DNA from: Malachius bipustulatus
Taxonomy: Eukaryota > Arthropoda > Insecta > Coleoptera > Melyridae
DNA: 64,000 bases
Assembly: GCA_910589415.1 (NCBI GenBank)
Contig: OU342630.1
Coordinates: 3,968,001 to 4,032,000, forward strand
Reading direction: 5' to 3'
The notes below the pieces were generated by a model, which was not told where the DNA came from, did no database searches, and saw only the letters and a list, made by a program, of their open reading frames with translations. The position numbers and the translations under genes are program-made. How positions within the stretch are numbered: the first letter of the stretch is position 1; each line of letters begins with the position of its first letter. Positions 42,671-54,813 of the stretch are shown in pieces.

Positions 42671-43601
42671 TGGTCCATGGAGATTTGCTCCGAACGTTCC
42701 GTCTACAGCTGCGGTAGACATCATCAGCGGTTACGTGTAGACAGCTGTACATGTGTGGATATGACTGAACAGCTGGAAGAGCGCTTCTATTTATAGGTTG
42801 ATGGTTAGGTGACGTCATACCCCCTCCGCTAGCTATCTCCAGTGTAGCAACGGCCTATCTCTCCGATGATGTCATAGATTTCTGAATCAGACGATGACTT
42901 TTTTGGATGTGACTTAACGCCAGATACTAAATCCTCTGCAGTTTCATTCCTTCCTTCTGCCTATTGATATTGGGCTTTACCACAGCCATACGATATTTAT
43001 TTATTTATTGAAATTATTTGTATATTGATAAGTTTCAATAGACTAACGATATAAACGGGTGTAGTGTGAAGTAGTGGACAGCGATTTTCGTTTCTTCAAA
43101 GCAAATGGCATAATGATCCTGAATTAGTTGCGATGTTCGTACGCATACATCGGAACTACTAAACGCAACGTCCACACCCGCGTGACCGAACATAGGAGAC
43201 ACTATCCGGCTGGGCCAGATAGACAAGTCAGCTGTCGCGGAGTACGCCGTGCTTCAGGATCACCATGTCATTTGCTTTGAAGAAACGAAAGTCCTGTCCA
43301 CTACTTCACACTATTTACATCGTGATGCTATTGAAATTTATAAACATCCAAGAATGAAACTACGGAAGATTTGGTATCCGGCGTTACATCTAACCCAAAT
43401 AAGTCATCGTCTGACTGAGAAATATATGACATCATCGGAGAGACCGGCCTTTGCTCTACGGTGAAGATAGCTAGTGGAGGGGATATGACGTCACCAGACC
43501 ATCACCCCATAAATAGGAGCGCTCTCTCGACTGTCAAGTAAGTTATCACTGTACACGTAACCGACGATGATGTCTGTTCGGAAAAAAATTTCCATGGACC
43601 A
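42671..43601. mobile_element. Large foldback element with about 430-bp inverted arms
   Basis: CGTGGTCCATGG at the left end pairs with CCATGGACCACAG at the right. Further paired blocks are GGTTACGTGTA, GGTGATGG-type, GTGACGTCATA and TCTCTCCGATGATGTCATA, plus an inner block CGTTTCTTCAAAGCAAATG. Similarity is about 80-85% by eye. The arms carry CTATTTATA with GACGTCA nearby, which looks like a promoter. No ORF of note (the 84-codon ORF is arm sequence). Confidence 0.7.
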
Positions 43602-43789
43602 CAGCACAAGTGTCCGGGCACTTATGCTTGATATCTATCTAATTGATATCTATTGATATCACTTGATATCAATTACGATTATAGCATTAAAAAGCAGTTA
43701 AAAAGCATTGCTATCAAATACATAACTATCGAAGATCACTATCATGCAATACAAGACACAATTGGCATTAAATAAATTGCAAAACTAAC

Positions 43790-43997
43790 ATCGCGAACCA
43801 GCACGAACCGACAACAAACCTACGCGAACCCGACGGTTCGGCCGCTAAGTTCTGTGCATATTTACCGACTCCCGATGGTACCGCGAACCACACACCACGA
43901 ACCGCGAGCCTATAGCGAGCCCCCTATGTCAAACGGTGCGTGGTTCGCGGCTGCTCGAGACAGATTCACCGAACCACGGACCGTGTAACCGGGCCTT
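43790..43997. repeat. GC-rich patch with repeated CGAACC
   Basis: Six direct and two inverted CGAACC motifs within about 200 bp. Right border CCGTGTAACCGGGCC then TTAA-type sequence looks like a Harbinger-type terminus. The matching left terminus was not found. Confidence 0.45.
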
Positions 43998-44160
43998 AAA
44001 TGCAATCACTGAAATGTATAGTGTTCCGTAGCAATTCCAGGTAAGATAATAATGAATATATTTTTATTAGTAATTTGCATGATTTCTGTTATTTTCCATC
44101 GACGTTTCCTTTTCCAAAATACTAGGAAATACCTACTGCCTTATCGTTTTTTTTTTTCAT

Positions 44161-44875
44161 TCTACACCTTTTCCAGTTGTAATTGAGAAACGATTAAATG
44201 AATTTCAGAATGCATCAATTGTGATTGAGAATAGTCAAATGTAATTTAGAATGCGTTAAATGTAATTGAGAAACCATCAAATGAAATTGAGAAAACGTTA
44301 ATTATAATTGAGAATAGTCAAATGAAATTGAGAATGCGTCAAATGCAATTTAGAATGCGTAAATTGTAATTGAGAATAGGTCAAAAATGCAAATGAATTA
44401 CATAAGATCTTAACTTAAAAAAACAATACAGATTCAACTATAAAAAAACTATGCATGCATAAAAATCCTAATTACTACATAGAAAGCTAACAATCGTCCA
44501 ACTATGTAGCATTGGTTCCATAGCTAAAGCAGCCTCGTGGACCGAGGTTGTTGAAAATGCTGCGACTTGTATGTGAAATTTACTAATTTTACATTATCTC
44601 AATTTCAATTGATCCGTTCTGAATTCCATTTGATACTTTCCTAATTACATTTAACGATTTCTCAACTCCTTTTGATGGTTTCTCAATACAATTAACGCAT
44701 TTTCAATTACAATTGATGCATTCTCAATTAAATTTGACTATTCTCAATTACAAATGACGCATTCTGAATTATATTTCACTATTCTCAATTACAAATGACG
44801 CATTCTGAATTACATTTGACTATTATTCTCAATTACATTTAACCGTTTCTCAATTACACCTGGAAATGGTGTAGA
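44161..44875. mobile_element. Inverted-repeat element built of ~22-bp repeat arrays
   Basis: TCTACACCTTTTCCAG at the left, inverted at the right. Inside, the left arm (44178-44385) holds about nine degenerate units of AATTGAGAATGCGTCAAATG type; the right arm (44598-44862) holds about eleven in the opposite orientation. A centre of about 210 bp separates them. No coding sequence. Subterminal repeat arrays are used by transposases of several DNA transposon groups; the group is unknown. Confidence 0.75.
44475..44566 (+). other. Structured core of the inverted array element
   Basis: CTACATAG / CTATGTAG (8 bp, perfect), AGCATT / AATGCT, and CAGCCTCG / CGAGGTTG (8 bp, loop TGGAC) lie in one 92-base stretch between the arrays. 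Could be a structured RNA or a protein-binding site; not a recognisable tRNA. Confidence 0.3.
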
Positions 44876-44879
44876 TCTC

Positions 44880-46124
44880 GCTAATAGCAAAGTAATCGGT
44901 GTTTCAGTGACTACGACCGATATTACCTACCTATTGTTTGTTATATAGTAACTGAGAGGGAGACACCGTATCTACTGAAAATATTTTATTCGCAGTAACT
45001 AATATTATAGTAGGTAGGTACCTAAATACATAGATATAACAATACTTGAAATTTCCATTCCTCTGTTTCGACTACTGTTGGAAAGCATGCAGTAAATATA
45101 GATCGAATGAAATAAGCAATCTTAAATCAACTTCTGACATTTTCGCCTTTTCAAAATTGCCTTTTTACAAACAACCGTCAGGGTTCAGACTGGTAATTAT
45201 TTTTTTATAACCTAATGGTAATAATCTTCATCAATAATTCCGTTAAAGGGAATCAGAGAATATTTTATTCAATCCACTAATATAGGTTTCTGTTTTAGAT
45301 TGAAATGGACTTCGCCACAGGACATGAGAATTGCGATGGTCTTCTGAAATTGGGAAGACGAATTATCAAAAATCAACTCTTTGCTAATGAACGGTAATGT
45401 TAAAGAAAAGGCTATAAATTTTTTATTGGACAGCCTAAAATATTAAAACAGAAAAAAGTGAGTAGATATTATTATTTCTAATAATTAGCTGCGCCTGCTC
45501 TAAATTTAATTGAAAACTTTTTTTGTGGGTGAATTGAAAGTCATGTTATTTATCCCATATCTGTTCCACAAGGTTGATTTATTTTTATTCAGCTTATTTC
45601 ACTTGAAATTTAAAAATAATTCTTACCACAATAATATTTTCTTAGATGGACGGTAGATGGACGGGGTGCAATAATTTTATGTGCCCTTCATTTTTTTTTG
45701 TGCCCACACACTAAGTGGTGAAGAAGGATATAACCGGAAAAACTCAGACAACTAGATTCACAATTCGAGACTCTCAGCAATAAACTTTACAGAAAGTTGA
45801 AGAATGGATAAAGTTTTTGGATTCCAAAAAAACAGTCAGCAATACAACCATTCGTAATTGCCATCGCAGAGGATATTTCACAGATTCAAGAAATATACAC
45901 ATATTTTGATGGAATAAAATAAAATGTTTCAATATCATCAGGGAGGTAGACATTTGCTTAAAAATTATTTTTGTCTTTAATTTTAATTATCAGCAGAAAG
46001 CGTCATGTTTTGGTCATTTAAAGAAATTATTTTACCAAAACTTATATTTTTTATGTGATTATTTTAAAATCTTAAAGAAAGTTTTCATGAAACTAATGGA
46101 ATTTTTACTTCAGTAGATAAAAGT
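44880..46124. other. Unassigned DNA with one exon-like piece
   Basis: Nothing certain. The exon-like piece is listed at 45298-45391. Confidence 0.35.
45298..45391 (+). other. Exon-like segment, unrecognised
   Basis: TTTCTGTTTTAG acceptor followed by an open 31-codon frame (MDFATGHENCDGLLKLGRRI and on) and then G|GTAATG as a possible donor. No family recognised; chance is quite possible. Confidence 0.2.
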
Positions 46125-46528
46125 TGACACACATAGATAGAAAATTTTGGATTAGCTGTGGCTCTGATTATTAAATTTGGTTCTAGAAAACACAAAAACT
46201 GTTGCGGTATAAAAGAGAGTGGTGGTAGTGCTTGTAGTTTTCTTAAAAATATTTCTAAGCAGGGTATAGCTACCCTATTGTTGTTGGGGTAGCACCTCAA
46301 CTACAAATTTTAAATAAAATTTTTGAGGCATCACATGATTGAGGTCGCAATTTGAAATCTTGGAGTGCCGAGGAAGCGAATCTCCCGCCTAGGAGAGAAT
46401 TTAGAAAACTGGTGCCATTATCAAACTACTTCTCCCCTACATTCTATCAAAACCGTTTTTGTGTTTTCTAAAACAAAATTTAATATTCAGAACCACAACC
46501 AATTCAAAGTTTTGAATTGACACACTAT
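46125..46528. repeat. Inverted-repeat MITE, about 400 bp
   Basis: TAGAAAACACAAAAACTGTT at 46183-46202 and upstream CTGTGGCTCTGATTATTAAA are inverted at 46450-46500. Arms of about 90 bp. No coding capacity; the 71-codon minus ORF spans it. Confidence 0.6.
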
Positions 46529-46529
46529 A

Positions 46530-48154
46530 GAGTTGCTAATATCAAAAATTAACATTATAACAACAGTGGTGATAACAATATTAGGTAGGTACTGTAAATT
46601 CGGTCTTTCAAGGCGGCAAAATACTTATTATTCTAACCTACAAACGTGCTTTTTCAAATCTTTCAAAGACTTGACTTGAGGAATAGGGAAGTTTAGATAA
46701 AATTTTGGTTTGCAAACGTGAGAAGCTGTATCTAGAGACCTTTTCTTCGATTGTTCAGTTATTGTTAATCCAAAATTGTTTTTGTGAATAATCAAATTAT
46801 TCTTTTATGGTATGTGCGAACATATTTATTCAAAGGAGAAAGTAGGTTATATCTCCCTTTCAAGTCTTCATTGTTGGAAAAAACGGACATTCTAAGGTTG
46901 ACAGCTGAACTACCAACCCTTATTGTAACTAATCAACAAGTTCATTGAAATAATGTAAAGCTATCATAAGTTAATGTAACGTCACATTATTTAATTGTTG
47001 CGTTCAAAGCCGTCAGCAAAAAGTTGACAGCAAAATCGCTGTTTTGACAGCCGATGTGTGTTTATTGAACGAGTCAAAAACTGTCATTATTGTCAATTCC
47101 CAAAACAAACTATCAGCTTACAAACTGATAAAATAAAACCATTCTTTTAGAACATAAGAATTCTAGAACTTTTGAATATTTTTATCTGCCGTGAGGCGTG
47201 AGGTAATATCCTTTCACAAAGGGGTATTAAATCCCCAGGTAAATCTAAACAGTTTGACGGTTCAACGGGACTCTACCCGTGGTGTGAAAGGTCCACGTGA
47301 AATGAATAATATGTGAATACAGAAACTTCGAAGGAATGAAAAATTCAGATATTTTTCAATTTACAATATCCATAACAATTCTTGTTTTCGAATTCACAGG
47401 TCTTACAACCCATGAAGCAATAATCAAAAAACAGTGCAGAATCGTTAAAAATAGTAAATCACGTTGTGAGTGGTCAATTTATTAAAAACAATTTGCTCCG
47501 AAAAAGTTTGCCCTGCCATTTTGTCGTAGCCATATTACAAGCCGAGAAAATGAGAAGACAAAATTTTCACCTTTAGTCCCCCGTAGTCGCCTCCCCTCGT
47601 AACGCAAAAATTGTAGACTTTTGTGCATTTGGGGCACTGAGGGTGGAATAAAGGCGTATGCAAAAATGCAGCGAGGTAGAGTATGTTTCCAGTTCAAACT
47701 CCCTATCGCCTCGTACTATTTAACACTTTCACCCACTCTCACCAATAAGCTTAAAACACTAATAATACAAATATGAAATATTGGAACATACATAGACTAT
47801 TATAGATGTAATATTTATGTGATTGATTAACACATAAATGTAATAAGCACGTTCCATTATTTCCCATCAAATCCCTCGTAAAATTGCACGGCGCTAATTT
47901 ACATATTCATGTGTGATGCTGACGGATTTCCGTTTCTGGGTTATTCAAATCAGTTTAATCTGTAACGTGTCAAATAATCGAGCCAATGAAGGTGCCGGTG
48001 CAATATGCGGAATCTGCGAACAAATGACAATTGAGGATTAAAACTCATGTAATATATTCGGCAATGAATCAAATGTTATTTAAAACATACTCATAATATA
48101 GGTACCAGGTCTGAATAATCCTATATTAGTACTCTAGTAGTGTATTTTTTATAA
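46530..48154. other. Unassigned AT-rich DNA
   Basis: No gene recognised. The 71-codon minus-strand ORF at 47482-47697 has no known motif. Confidence 0.35.
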
Positions 48155-48440
48155 AAAAAATACACTATTGAGGACGATATCACTTTACGAAAGTTACTCA
48201 AACTGATCAAATGTCCACCGGTCCTGGCCCCCCAGATCACGAAAAAGTAGTTGAAAATTTGGAATGATGCTATATTTTCGTTGAAAAAATTTCTAAAAAT
48301 CGTGTTTCTTCTACAGGGCGTCCTTTCAAATTAAAAAAAAAAAAGAAAACGGTACATGAGGCAGGTTTTTGGTCGCTGTTTTCAATCTAGATGACTGAAA
48401 TTTTTGTGGGAGTAAGATATCCGCAAGGCCGTAGCCGCTC
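48155..48440. repeat. Repeat family D, copy 2
   Basis: GATCACGAAAAAGTAGTT, CTTCTACAGGGCGTCC and GAGTAAGATATCC in the same order as 9945-10330. Confidence 0.65.
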
Positions 48441-48444
48441 ATCG

Positions 48445-50885
48445 CAACGCGGTGTACCCCTACTTGACAAGATGGATTTTTAGAAGGTGACCTACTTTTC
48501 TTCCATTTGGGAGATACAAGGCATTTTTGTCAACATCTCCCTAACTATCTTGTTGGCTAATTTTTTGTAACTCATATTTTAGAGCCACATGATTGACATT
48601 TGATTTTCGTCCAGCAGGTGTTTCCAACTACACATATTGCGCTTGGTTTCATGAATTGGTCTAATAAACAAATTATTACTCAATAATCTTCAATGAATAT
48701 TATTAATATAAGTATTTTCCAATATTCTCTGCTGCGCCATTAATGGCTACACAAGCACAACCTTCAATTATTGTTGACAGCGATTGTTTGACAAATCAGT
48801 TTTATGTGAAAAAGTATAAATATTCGTGACATTTGATTTAGTTTTCATTGTCTTATCTCATTCGGATCAAAATTTAAGGTCTCGTCGGAACTATGAACGT
48901 CCTCACATTACCTACATCTACCCCCAATCGTATATTTTGTAACTTCAAAGCATTTTTAAAGCTTAGAATATAAAAGTTCTTTACCTTTATTTTCATGTAA
49001 AATACTCGTGATTAAATTTCCTACAGCCACAGGACATTTTAACAATACTCTACGATCTGCATCGAATAGTCCTTTGATGAACTCGGTATAAAAACAAATT
49101 CGCATCTCCTGCAAAGTCGTGTTTTGTTAACACATTCCGTTTCGAATAATCGACTGGCTGTCTGTTCGGCAATTACGTTTCGACGAGTTCCGAGTATTGA
49201 ATTTCGTTGCAATCGGATCTTTTCAAAGAGGTACGCTATTTTCGTTTATGCATTGGTTATGCTCACCATCATTTATACAGGCATATTATTTTATTCTTGT
49301 TAACGAACTATATGTATGTATACGTATATGTATATTAATTAATTCTTAATATCGGGATGGTGTGGTGATTTCATTGATACACTTCGATCGAAGAAGTAGA
49401 AGTAAATAATATGATAAATTCTCACTCTTGCTTGAAAAGTTGTAAAACTCAATACATTCGAGGTTAAAAGAAGAGAAATTATGGAGTGGTGTATCAAGGA
49501 ACAAACTTAAAGTTTACACATTTCGAGAGGAAAAAATGAATTTTTATTCAGCAACGGGAAAAAAGTTTGATATTTTTTCACCTTTGCAAGTATAAAACTG
49601 CCATTTTGTTGAAACTATTTTTTACCGGGAAATAAATTAAATTAGCAGAGAAAAAAATTAGTAGGGAAAAAGGGAAAAAAGTGAGCTGCGTTTTCCCTGA
49701 TATTTCCCCGATATAGGTATGCTACCGTAACACTCAGATATCGTTAAATTTATACCCAACACGAACATGAAATTTATAACATATAAGTTACAAATTCCCT
49801 CATCGAAAACCTAATGGAAAACCAATCGTCTTTGCAAAAAATTTTTCAATTTAAATTAAATTGATATTTATCGAATTACTAATATTTCGCTATCGGCAAC
49901 GTCGATTTCTACAAAAGTCTATAGGTACCAGTTTCAAAATTCAAGTTCAACATAGATCAATTTTTCAACCAATTTTGAAGTTAAATTTCACCTTCTCAAC
50001 TTTTTTTTCCAACTTTATGTGAGAATGAGAATGAGCTACCCAAAGAGAATTAACGAGAGAGGAGTTAATCTGTAGTAGAAAATTGGCAACAAAATAGCGC
50101 CCACCTCCAACCTGGCAAGAACTAATCTTAACCGGCACACAAACCAGTCCTATACTTAGCTTTGATACAAAATATCTCAATTAAAAATTATTCTTTTATT
50201 ATGTATATTCAAAAAATATTTAAACATTTTATTCAATAACAGTGGCGGTTGCTGGTACTTTTCACAGGCAGGTCATTTAAAAATCGCGACCACCTAAGAA
50301 AGGAAAATAAGTAACTCCCTAAAAGCGCCGCAGGCGCAAACTTTTTGTGTGTTCAAGGTCACGCAATTTCCCAGTAGTTTAAATTTTACTCAGTTTTTCA
50401 ATTTCAATTTCATTTCAACTCAATTTCACTCTTTAAATGTAAAAACAATGCAATAATTAACCCCTAACAACGTTATTGTTATTGGTAGGTATTTTAATAT
50501 TAATTTTAATTGATATTTCACTTATAATTCAAACTTGTATGTACGCTAATTTTTTATTAAGTCAAGTTATATCATTATTAATAGATTCTACTTACATAAT
50601 TAAGTACATAGTCCTAGTAGACAAAAACATACACACGAAAAAAAATCATATCAAATAATAATGCCTCTATTTTCTCTCGTATTCATGATTGCCAATCATC
50701 CTTGGCATTGGTGGTGTCTGAAACTGCAATAAATCTTGAAGTGAACTCACGATTAGTTCTTCAGACTAATCGCTAGATGTCACTCTGCTTAAACCGCACG
50801 GAGAACCGTGTAATTGGTTTGATTAAAACCTGGAGGGCTTTCAGACATTCGACAACATCCTCCGGATAATCCAGATGAGCTGATG
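48445..50885. other. Unassigned DNA including a promoter-like patch
   Basis: No coding sequence recognised. The promoter-like patch is listed separately. 50320-50345 (AAAGCGCCGCAGGCGC) is a short GC hairpin. Confidence 0.35.
49085..49235 (+). promoter_or_regulatory. Promoter-like segment with TATA box and possible first exon
   Basis: GGTATAAAA at 49086-49094 lies about 30 bases before CTGCAAAGTCGTG. After roughly 110 GC-balanced bases, AAAGAG is followed by GTACGC, a possible splice donor. A non-coding first exon would fit, but no downstream exon was found in the window. Confidence 0.2.
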
Positions 50886-50888
50886 AGC

Positions 50889-50945
50889 AACAACACACTG
50901 ATGAGCCCCAATAGGGTTAAACACGTGTCTGTGCTTGTTCTGGTA
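50889..50945 (+). ncRNA. Hammerhead ribozyme-like motif with well-paired helix I
   Basis: CTGATGA (50898-50904) is the exact core. Stem II is GCCC-CAATA-GGGT. TTAAAC replaces GAAAC (one core base changed), followed by the minimal helix III ACACGTGT and C50929 as cleavage site. Helix I: CAACAACACA before the core pairs with TGTGCTTGTT after the site, nine pairs with one bulged C. The best-paired of the five motifs in the window, although the G12 change should weaken or abolish cleavage. Confidence 0.55.
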
Positions 50946-50949
50946 CTCT

Positions 50950-51859
50950 GGTGGCTCTTTTGTTGTTTGGATGGAAGCTCTCTTTATTGGAGTTTCGGGC
51001 ACTGCCAGCATGACAACTGTTATGGGTGATGGAGGAGTACTCCGACCCCGTTTAACAGGCTAGTAATTGCACTTTATGTGCTTTATAAGCATACGACCTG
51101 CATTATTCCGTTATTTATTAATCGTTGAGTATACTTGCCTTTTTCTCTCGTAATAATTTTTAGACAAAAAATTGTTTAAACAGTCGCCATTTTTAATTTT
51201 TTGTAAGGAGAGTTTGGCCACCTTAATATTATTTAGGAACAGCCTAAAAATCAGTTACCATCATGGGGTTAAACTTTATCATAATTTGTAATTCACACTT
51301 AAGGATTCATAGCTACTACTACGATTTTGTCCTCAATTATGCCATGATTTATGCATATGCCGACTCATGTATTATATCCATCTTAGTTGCCATTTAACTT
51401 TTGATTTATCCGTTTAAGCAAGCATTTTTTATTAAAGATATAAAGATGTGTCTCCTAGACATATCCAGGAGATATATCTCTTATATCATTGATCATATAA
51501 CCACAGGATTAATTATTACTCTTGGTCTCAGTGGTGATGTCGCAATAAATTACTGGTCCGGAGGAATCAATTGCCATGTAGCGTATAATTGAGGCGATAT
51601 ATCGCATTGGCAAGTGGACCCTGAAATGTCCCCGAAGGGCTGTATGTTATGGATTAGACAACGTACATTCCTGCACTGACACATGTCGCAATTAATCTAT
51701 AGGTTCTGTTTAGAGAATGAGAGTCTTACAGAATATTTTAATAATGGTCGGGGTATGAAGGAACAAAATCTACACTGATATACCAAACAGTGTAATAGTA
51801 ACATCATGACTAAAATTTTGAAACGATAATTTTAAGTATTTATTGAGGAGTGACCATGA
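50950..51859. other. Unassigned DNA
   Basis: No recognised gene. May be part of the retroelement that carried the hammerhead motif. Confidence 0.3.
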
Positions 51860-52062
51860 AAATTATATAGAATGTGCTGTGTACCGACCCTGTATCTCCC
51901 ACGGTTTCCAAGAACCCCTGGTGGAGATGTTTCTGTTGTTCCACCTTTTGCCTACTGACAGACGTAATACGCCAATTCGTTTCCTGTTTGTTTCTGATGA
52001 TTCTAAGATACCAGTTTATGGTCAATGTACCATTACACTCGATTTTGGACACAAATCCATTT
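51860..52062 (+). pseudogene. Ty3/gypsy-type retropepsin fragment
   Basis: One frame reads GGDVSVVPP (about 51917-51943), like the D-T-G-x-x-x-S-V-V/L-P active-site strand of gypsy proteases, with the catalytic Asp codon altered. The neighbouring frame then reads RRNTPIRFLFV and KIPVYGQCTITLDFG, like the flap and following strand (K-I-x-x-YG-x-x-x-x-x-L-x-x-G). A frameshift separates them. Only about 65 residues survive; inactive. Confidence 0.5.
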
Positions 52063-52500
52063 AAAGCTATTCATTTGTAACCTCAAACGTATCTAGAAGC
52101 ATGATTGGTACATATTTTATCATTTATTCTGATCTATTGGCAGATCTTCCTGGTCGTCGCATCATAGATCTCGTCTTTCCCGAAAATTGAACGCATCATA
52201 TCTGTATGTAATGATGATGTTGCCACCCCGATAACTTCAATTGACCACTCCAATTCTGCGCAAGCGTTGATTATCAAAAATGACCTAGCTTCGCTTCGGT
52301 TTCTGACAGATTCATCAACAGTCCAACATAATACTTGTAATCGCATTGCAACGATTGAATATGCTGTTACAAAAATGTATTTTATAAATTTTATATCATA
52401 AACATTCTCACAGTTGTTAAAAAACTAAATTGTTGTTTGTTTAATGAATTTGTTTATTTGAATGTTTTCATACGAAAATTTTAATGTGAATCTTCGCAGT
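52063..52500. other. Unassigned DNA
   Basis: A 70-codon minus-strand ORF (52134-52346) has no recognised motif. Confidence 0.3.
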
Positions 52501-52925
52501 ATTATTATTACTTCTAGGGTAGGTTCAAAGCCCTTGTACTAAAGCTTGCGCTTATTGTACCCCTTTGCATGATTAGCTCATCAGTACCGTCTCCCGAAAG
52601 TATTTCAGAACGAGTCCAATGGGTGCTTGTTCTATTTCTTTTGATTCCGCCATTTCGGTCCCAAATATTAGAAGTCTAGTTCCCTCTAGTGTCGGGCACT
52701 CACAGATTAGGTGGTATGGGGTTTCCTCCCCCTCCCCGCATCTCCTGCAATCTGGGTTATTTTTCACTCCTATTATTGAGAGGTGTTTCATTAGTGGGCA
52801 ATGTCCTGTAAGAAGTTCAATTGCCCAGCTCAGCTGGTGTTTACTCAGTTTTTTCAATTCATTAGTTTTATTATCTGATAGTTCTCTGATAAATATATTC
52901 GAATGTCTCAGTCCATCTACTTAGA
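52501..52925 (-). pseudogene. LINE family B C-terminal zinc knuckle and 3' end
   Basis: The minus strand reads GLRHSNIFIRELSDNKTNEL, then KKLSKHQLSWAIELLTGHCP and LMKHLSIIGV, then CRRCGEGEETPYHLICEC, a CX2CX8HX4C knuckle with the TGHC-x-HL signature of R1/Loa-type LINEs. Open from about 52923 to the stop at 52573-52575, so only the extreme C-terminus of ORF2 is present (5' truncation). The 3' UTR matches 6685-6782 and ends in (TAA)n at 52501-52510. The plus-strand ORF of 101 codons is a shadow. Confidence 0.8.
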
Positions 52926-54813
52926 TCCATCTACTCCATCTTCGCAGTAACTATCGTATGTCCTACATAGGAATCCCAGCGAACTCAGATTACCTGGAGA
53001 TTCAGAGCTTAGCTTGTTCTTCGCGCACTTTTTATGAAATATAATATCAAATTAATATTATGTTACTAATTTTACGTCATCAGTTATCTCCATCTCATTG
53101 TAGTTCATATAAAGTGCATACCTGCATCACTTTTATTAATTTATTTTCGAGATATAATGGGCTGTGTAATGCCTTGCGAAATATTTAAGTCGGGGTATAA
53201 GAGTATAGAAAAGCTAAAACGTAATGTTCAAAACTGAACTTCTCATTCTAGTGATTAGTGATTACATTCGAAAAAGTCAAGACTTATAACTTAATTATTG
53301 AATTGAAAAATTGTAAATATAATTAATTATTGAAGTTATTATTGACATTAATTGGCTACGTAAGAAATTCAAAGGTTCACCCAGGCATTTAAACATTCCC
53401 ACTCTAACTCTCCTCAACAGGATTTCGTGACCAACCTAGAAAAATCAGTATACAGTACGTCGACTTGACTTTTCTTATCCAAGCTACCTAAAAAACGGTG
53501 TAGATAAAGAAAAGTTTGTTGATAAGGATCGATAAACCCTGTTGATTTTGGAACAAAGTGTTTTCGTTTTCATCATGTTGTGCATATAAACCAGGTATAG
53601 TCTTTGCACTGTCAATTAAAACCGCAATAAAACTAAAAACAGCTAATAATTGACAATTCTTTTAAGGAACATAAGTGGCGGTAAGCAAGTAAAAAAAAAA
53701 TATCTACAATCATTAGATACAAAGAGCACCTATACCACCCATTTAAGTTAAGTAATATTCTATATTACCGCACTAGTACGCTAAGGAATCTATCAACGTA
53801 CTAGTGCAGTTAATCGGTATATCATTTTTCGTATCTGCCATACATCAACCCGTTACTATTGATTTGTTACATGCTCTTATTTTATCAAGTAAAAGAGATG
53901 ACCGAAGAGATATCAGAATAACTATCGTAGCATGCTTCAAGATAATCAGGGCTATTCCGTAAACATTTTTCATAACAATTGTTACGTATGAGTTATTAAT
54001 ATTAAATAAATAATAGTTATACTTCTTAAACTTCTTAAAGCGTTAGCTAAGGCTAGACACACTAGCGCTTTTGTTGATATTCCATTGCGAAATTCTTATT
54101 TTTCACCCGTGCGAATATTTTGTCTCGTAATAATGCGTTTGGATTGATTAAAACATTATTGTGTAATTTTTGGGACAGACAGTCGCGCTATTAAAGTCGC
54201 TATTGTATGCCTATCCTTATCCTGCAACCCACTCATAAAATCGAAGTGACAGAAGGCGTTAAATAACTGATACGATATCGAATTTTACTATTCTGTAACG
54301 TAGTTGTTATTATTGTTCTGTAACGGTATTCTGTAGCATAATATATTAATTGAATATTTTTTAGATGTCGGCAGTGTTACTCAGAGATAAATTTACCCTT
54401 GCTTCAAAGAGTATATAGTTTCTAAACAAGTTTTGTGAGTAAGTAGGTATAGGTCTCAACGGTGTCTTGCTTGGTCCACTTTTTTTACCATTTTTAAAAG
54501 GGCTACAATTCGATATCTCGAAAAAAGTTTCAAATATTTTCATGAAATTTTGGTGACATAGTAGGTACACAGGGAGACATATTTTACTGCATTTTTTAAA
54601 TTGAAATTTTGAAGTTTTAAATTGTAACCCTTATATTTTATTACAGATTCGGCTGCTATAAACAAAATGCGTAGTAAATCGTTCTCCCCTCCCAACGTCT
54701 TGCATTAGTGCTGAGGGGTACATTTTTTTAAATTTTAGCTAGGAACTATTATATTTTATTGCAGATTTGGATTTTTCGTATTACGGAGCGAACAGAATTT
54801 TTTACTCTTTTAA
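52926..54813. other. Unassigned AT-rich DNA
   Basis: Contains a perfect 11-bp inverted repeat GCACTAGTACG / CGTACTAGTGC with a 16-base spacer at 53770-53807. 54630-54790 shares ATTGCAGATTTGG-type phrases with 34836-36405. No gene. Confidence 0.4.

Noticed and set aside
44178..44862. CRISPR array
   Set aside because: The repeats are degenerate, lack unique spacers of constant length, are inverted about a centre, and the DNA is clearly eukaryotic.
50878..50886. Second CTGATGAG just upstream of the hammerhead motif
   Set aside because: No stem II or GAAAC-like box follows it at the right distance before the second core begins.
52619..52924. 101-codon plus-strand ORF
   Set aside because: Antisense to the LINE B zinc-knuckle frame.
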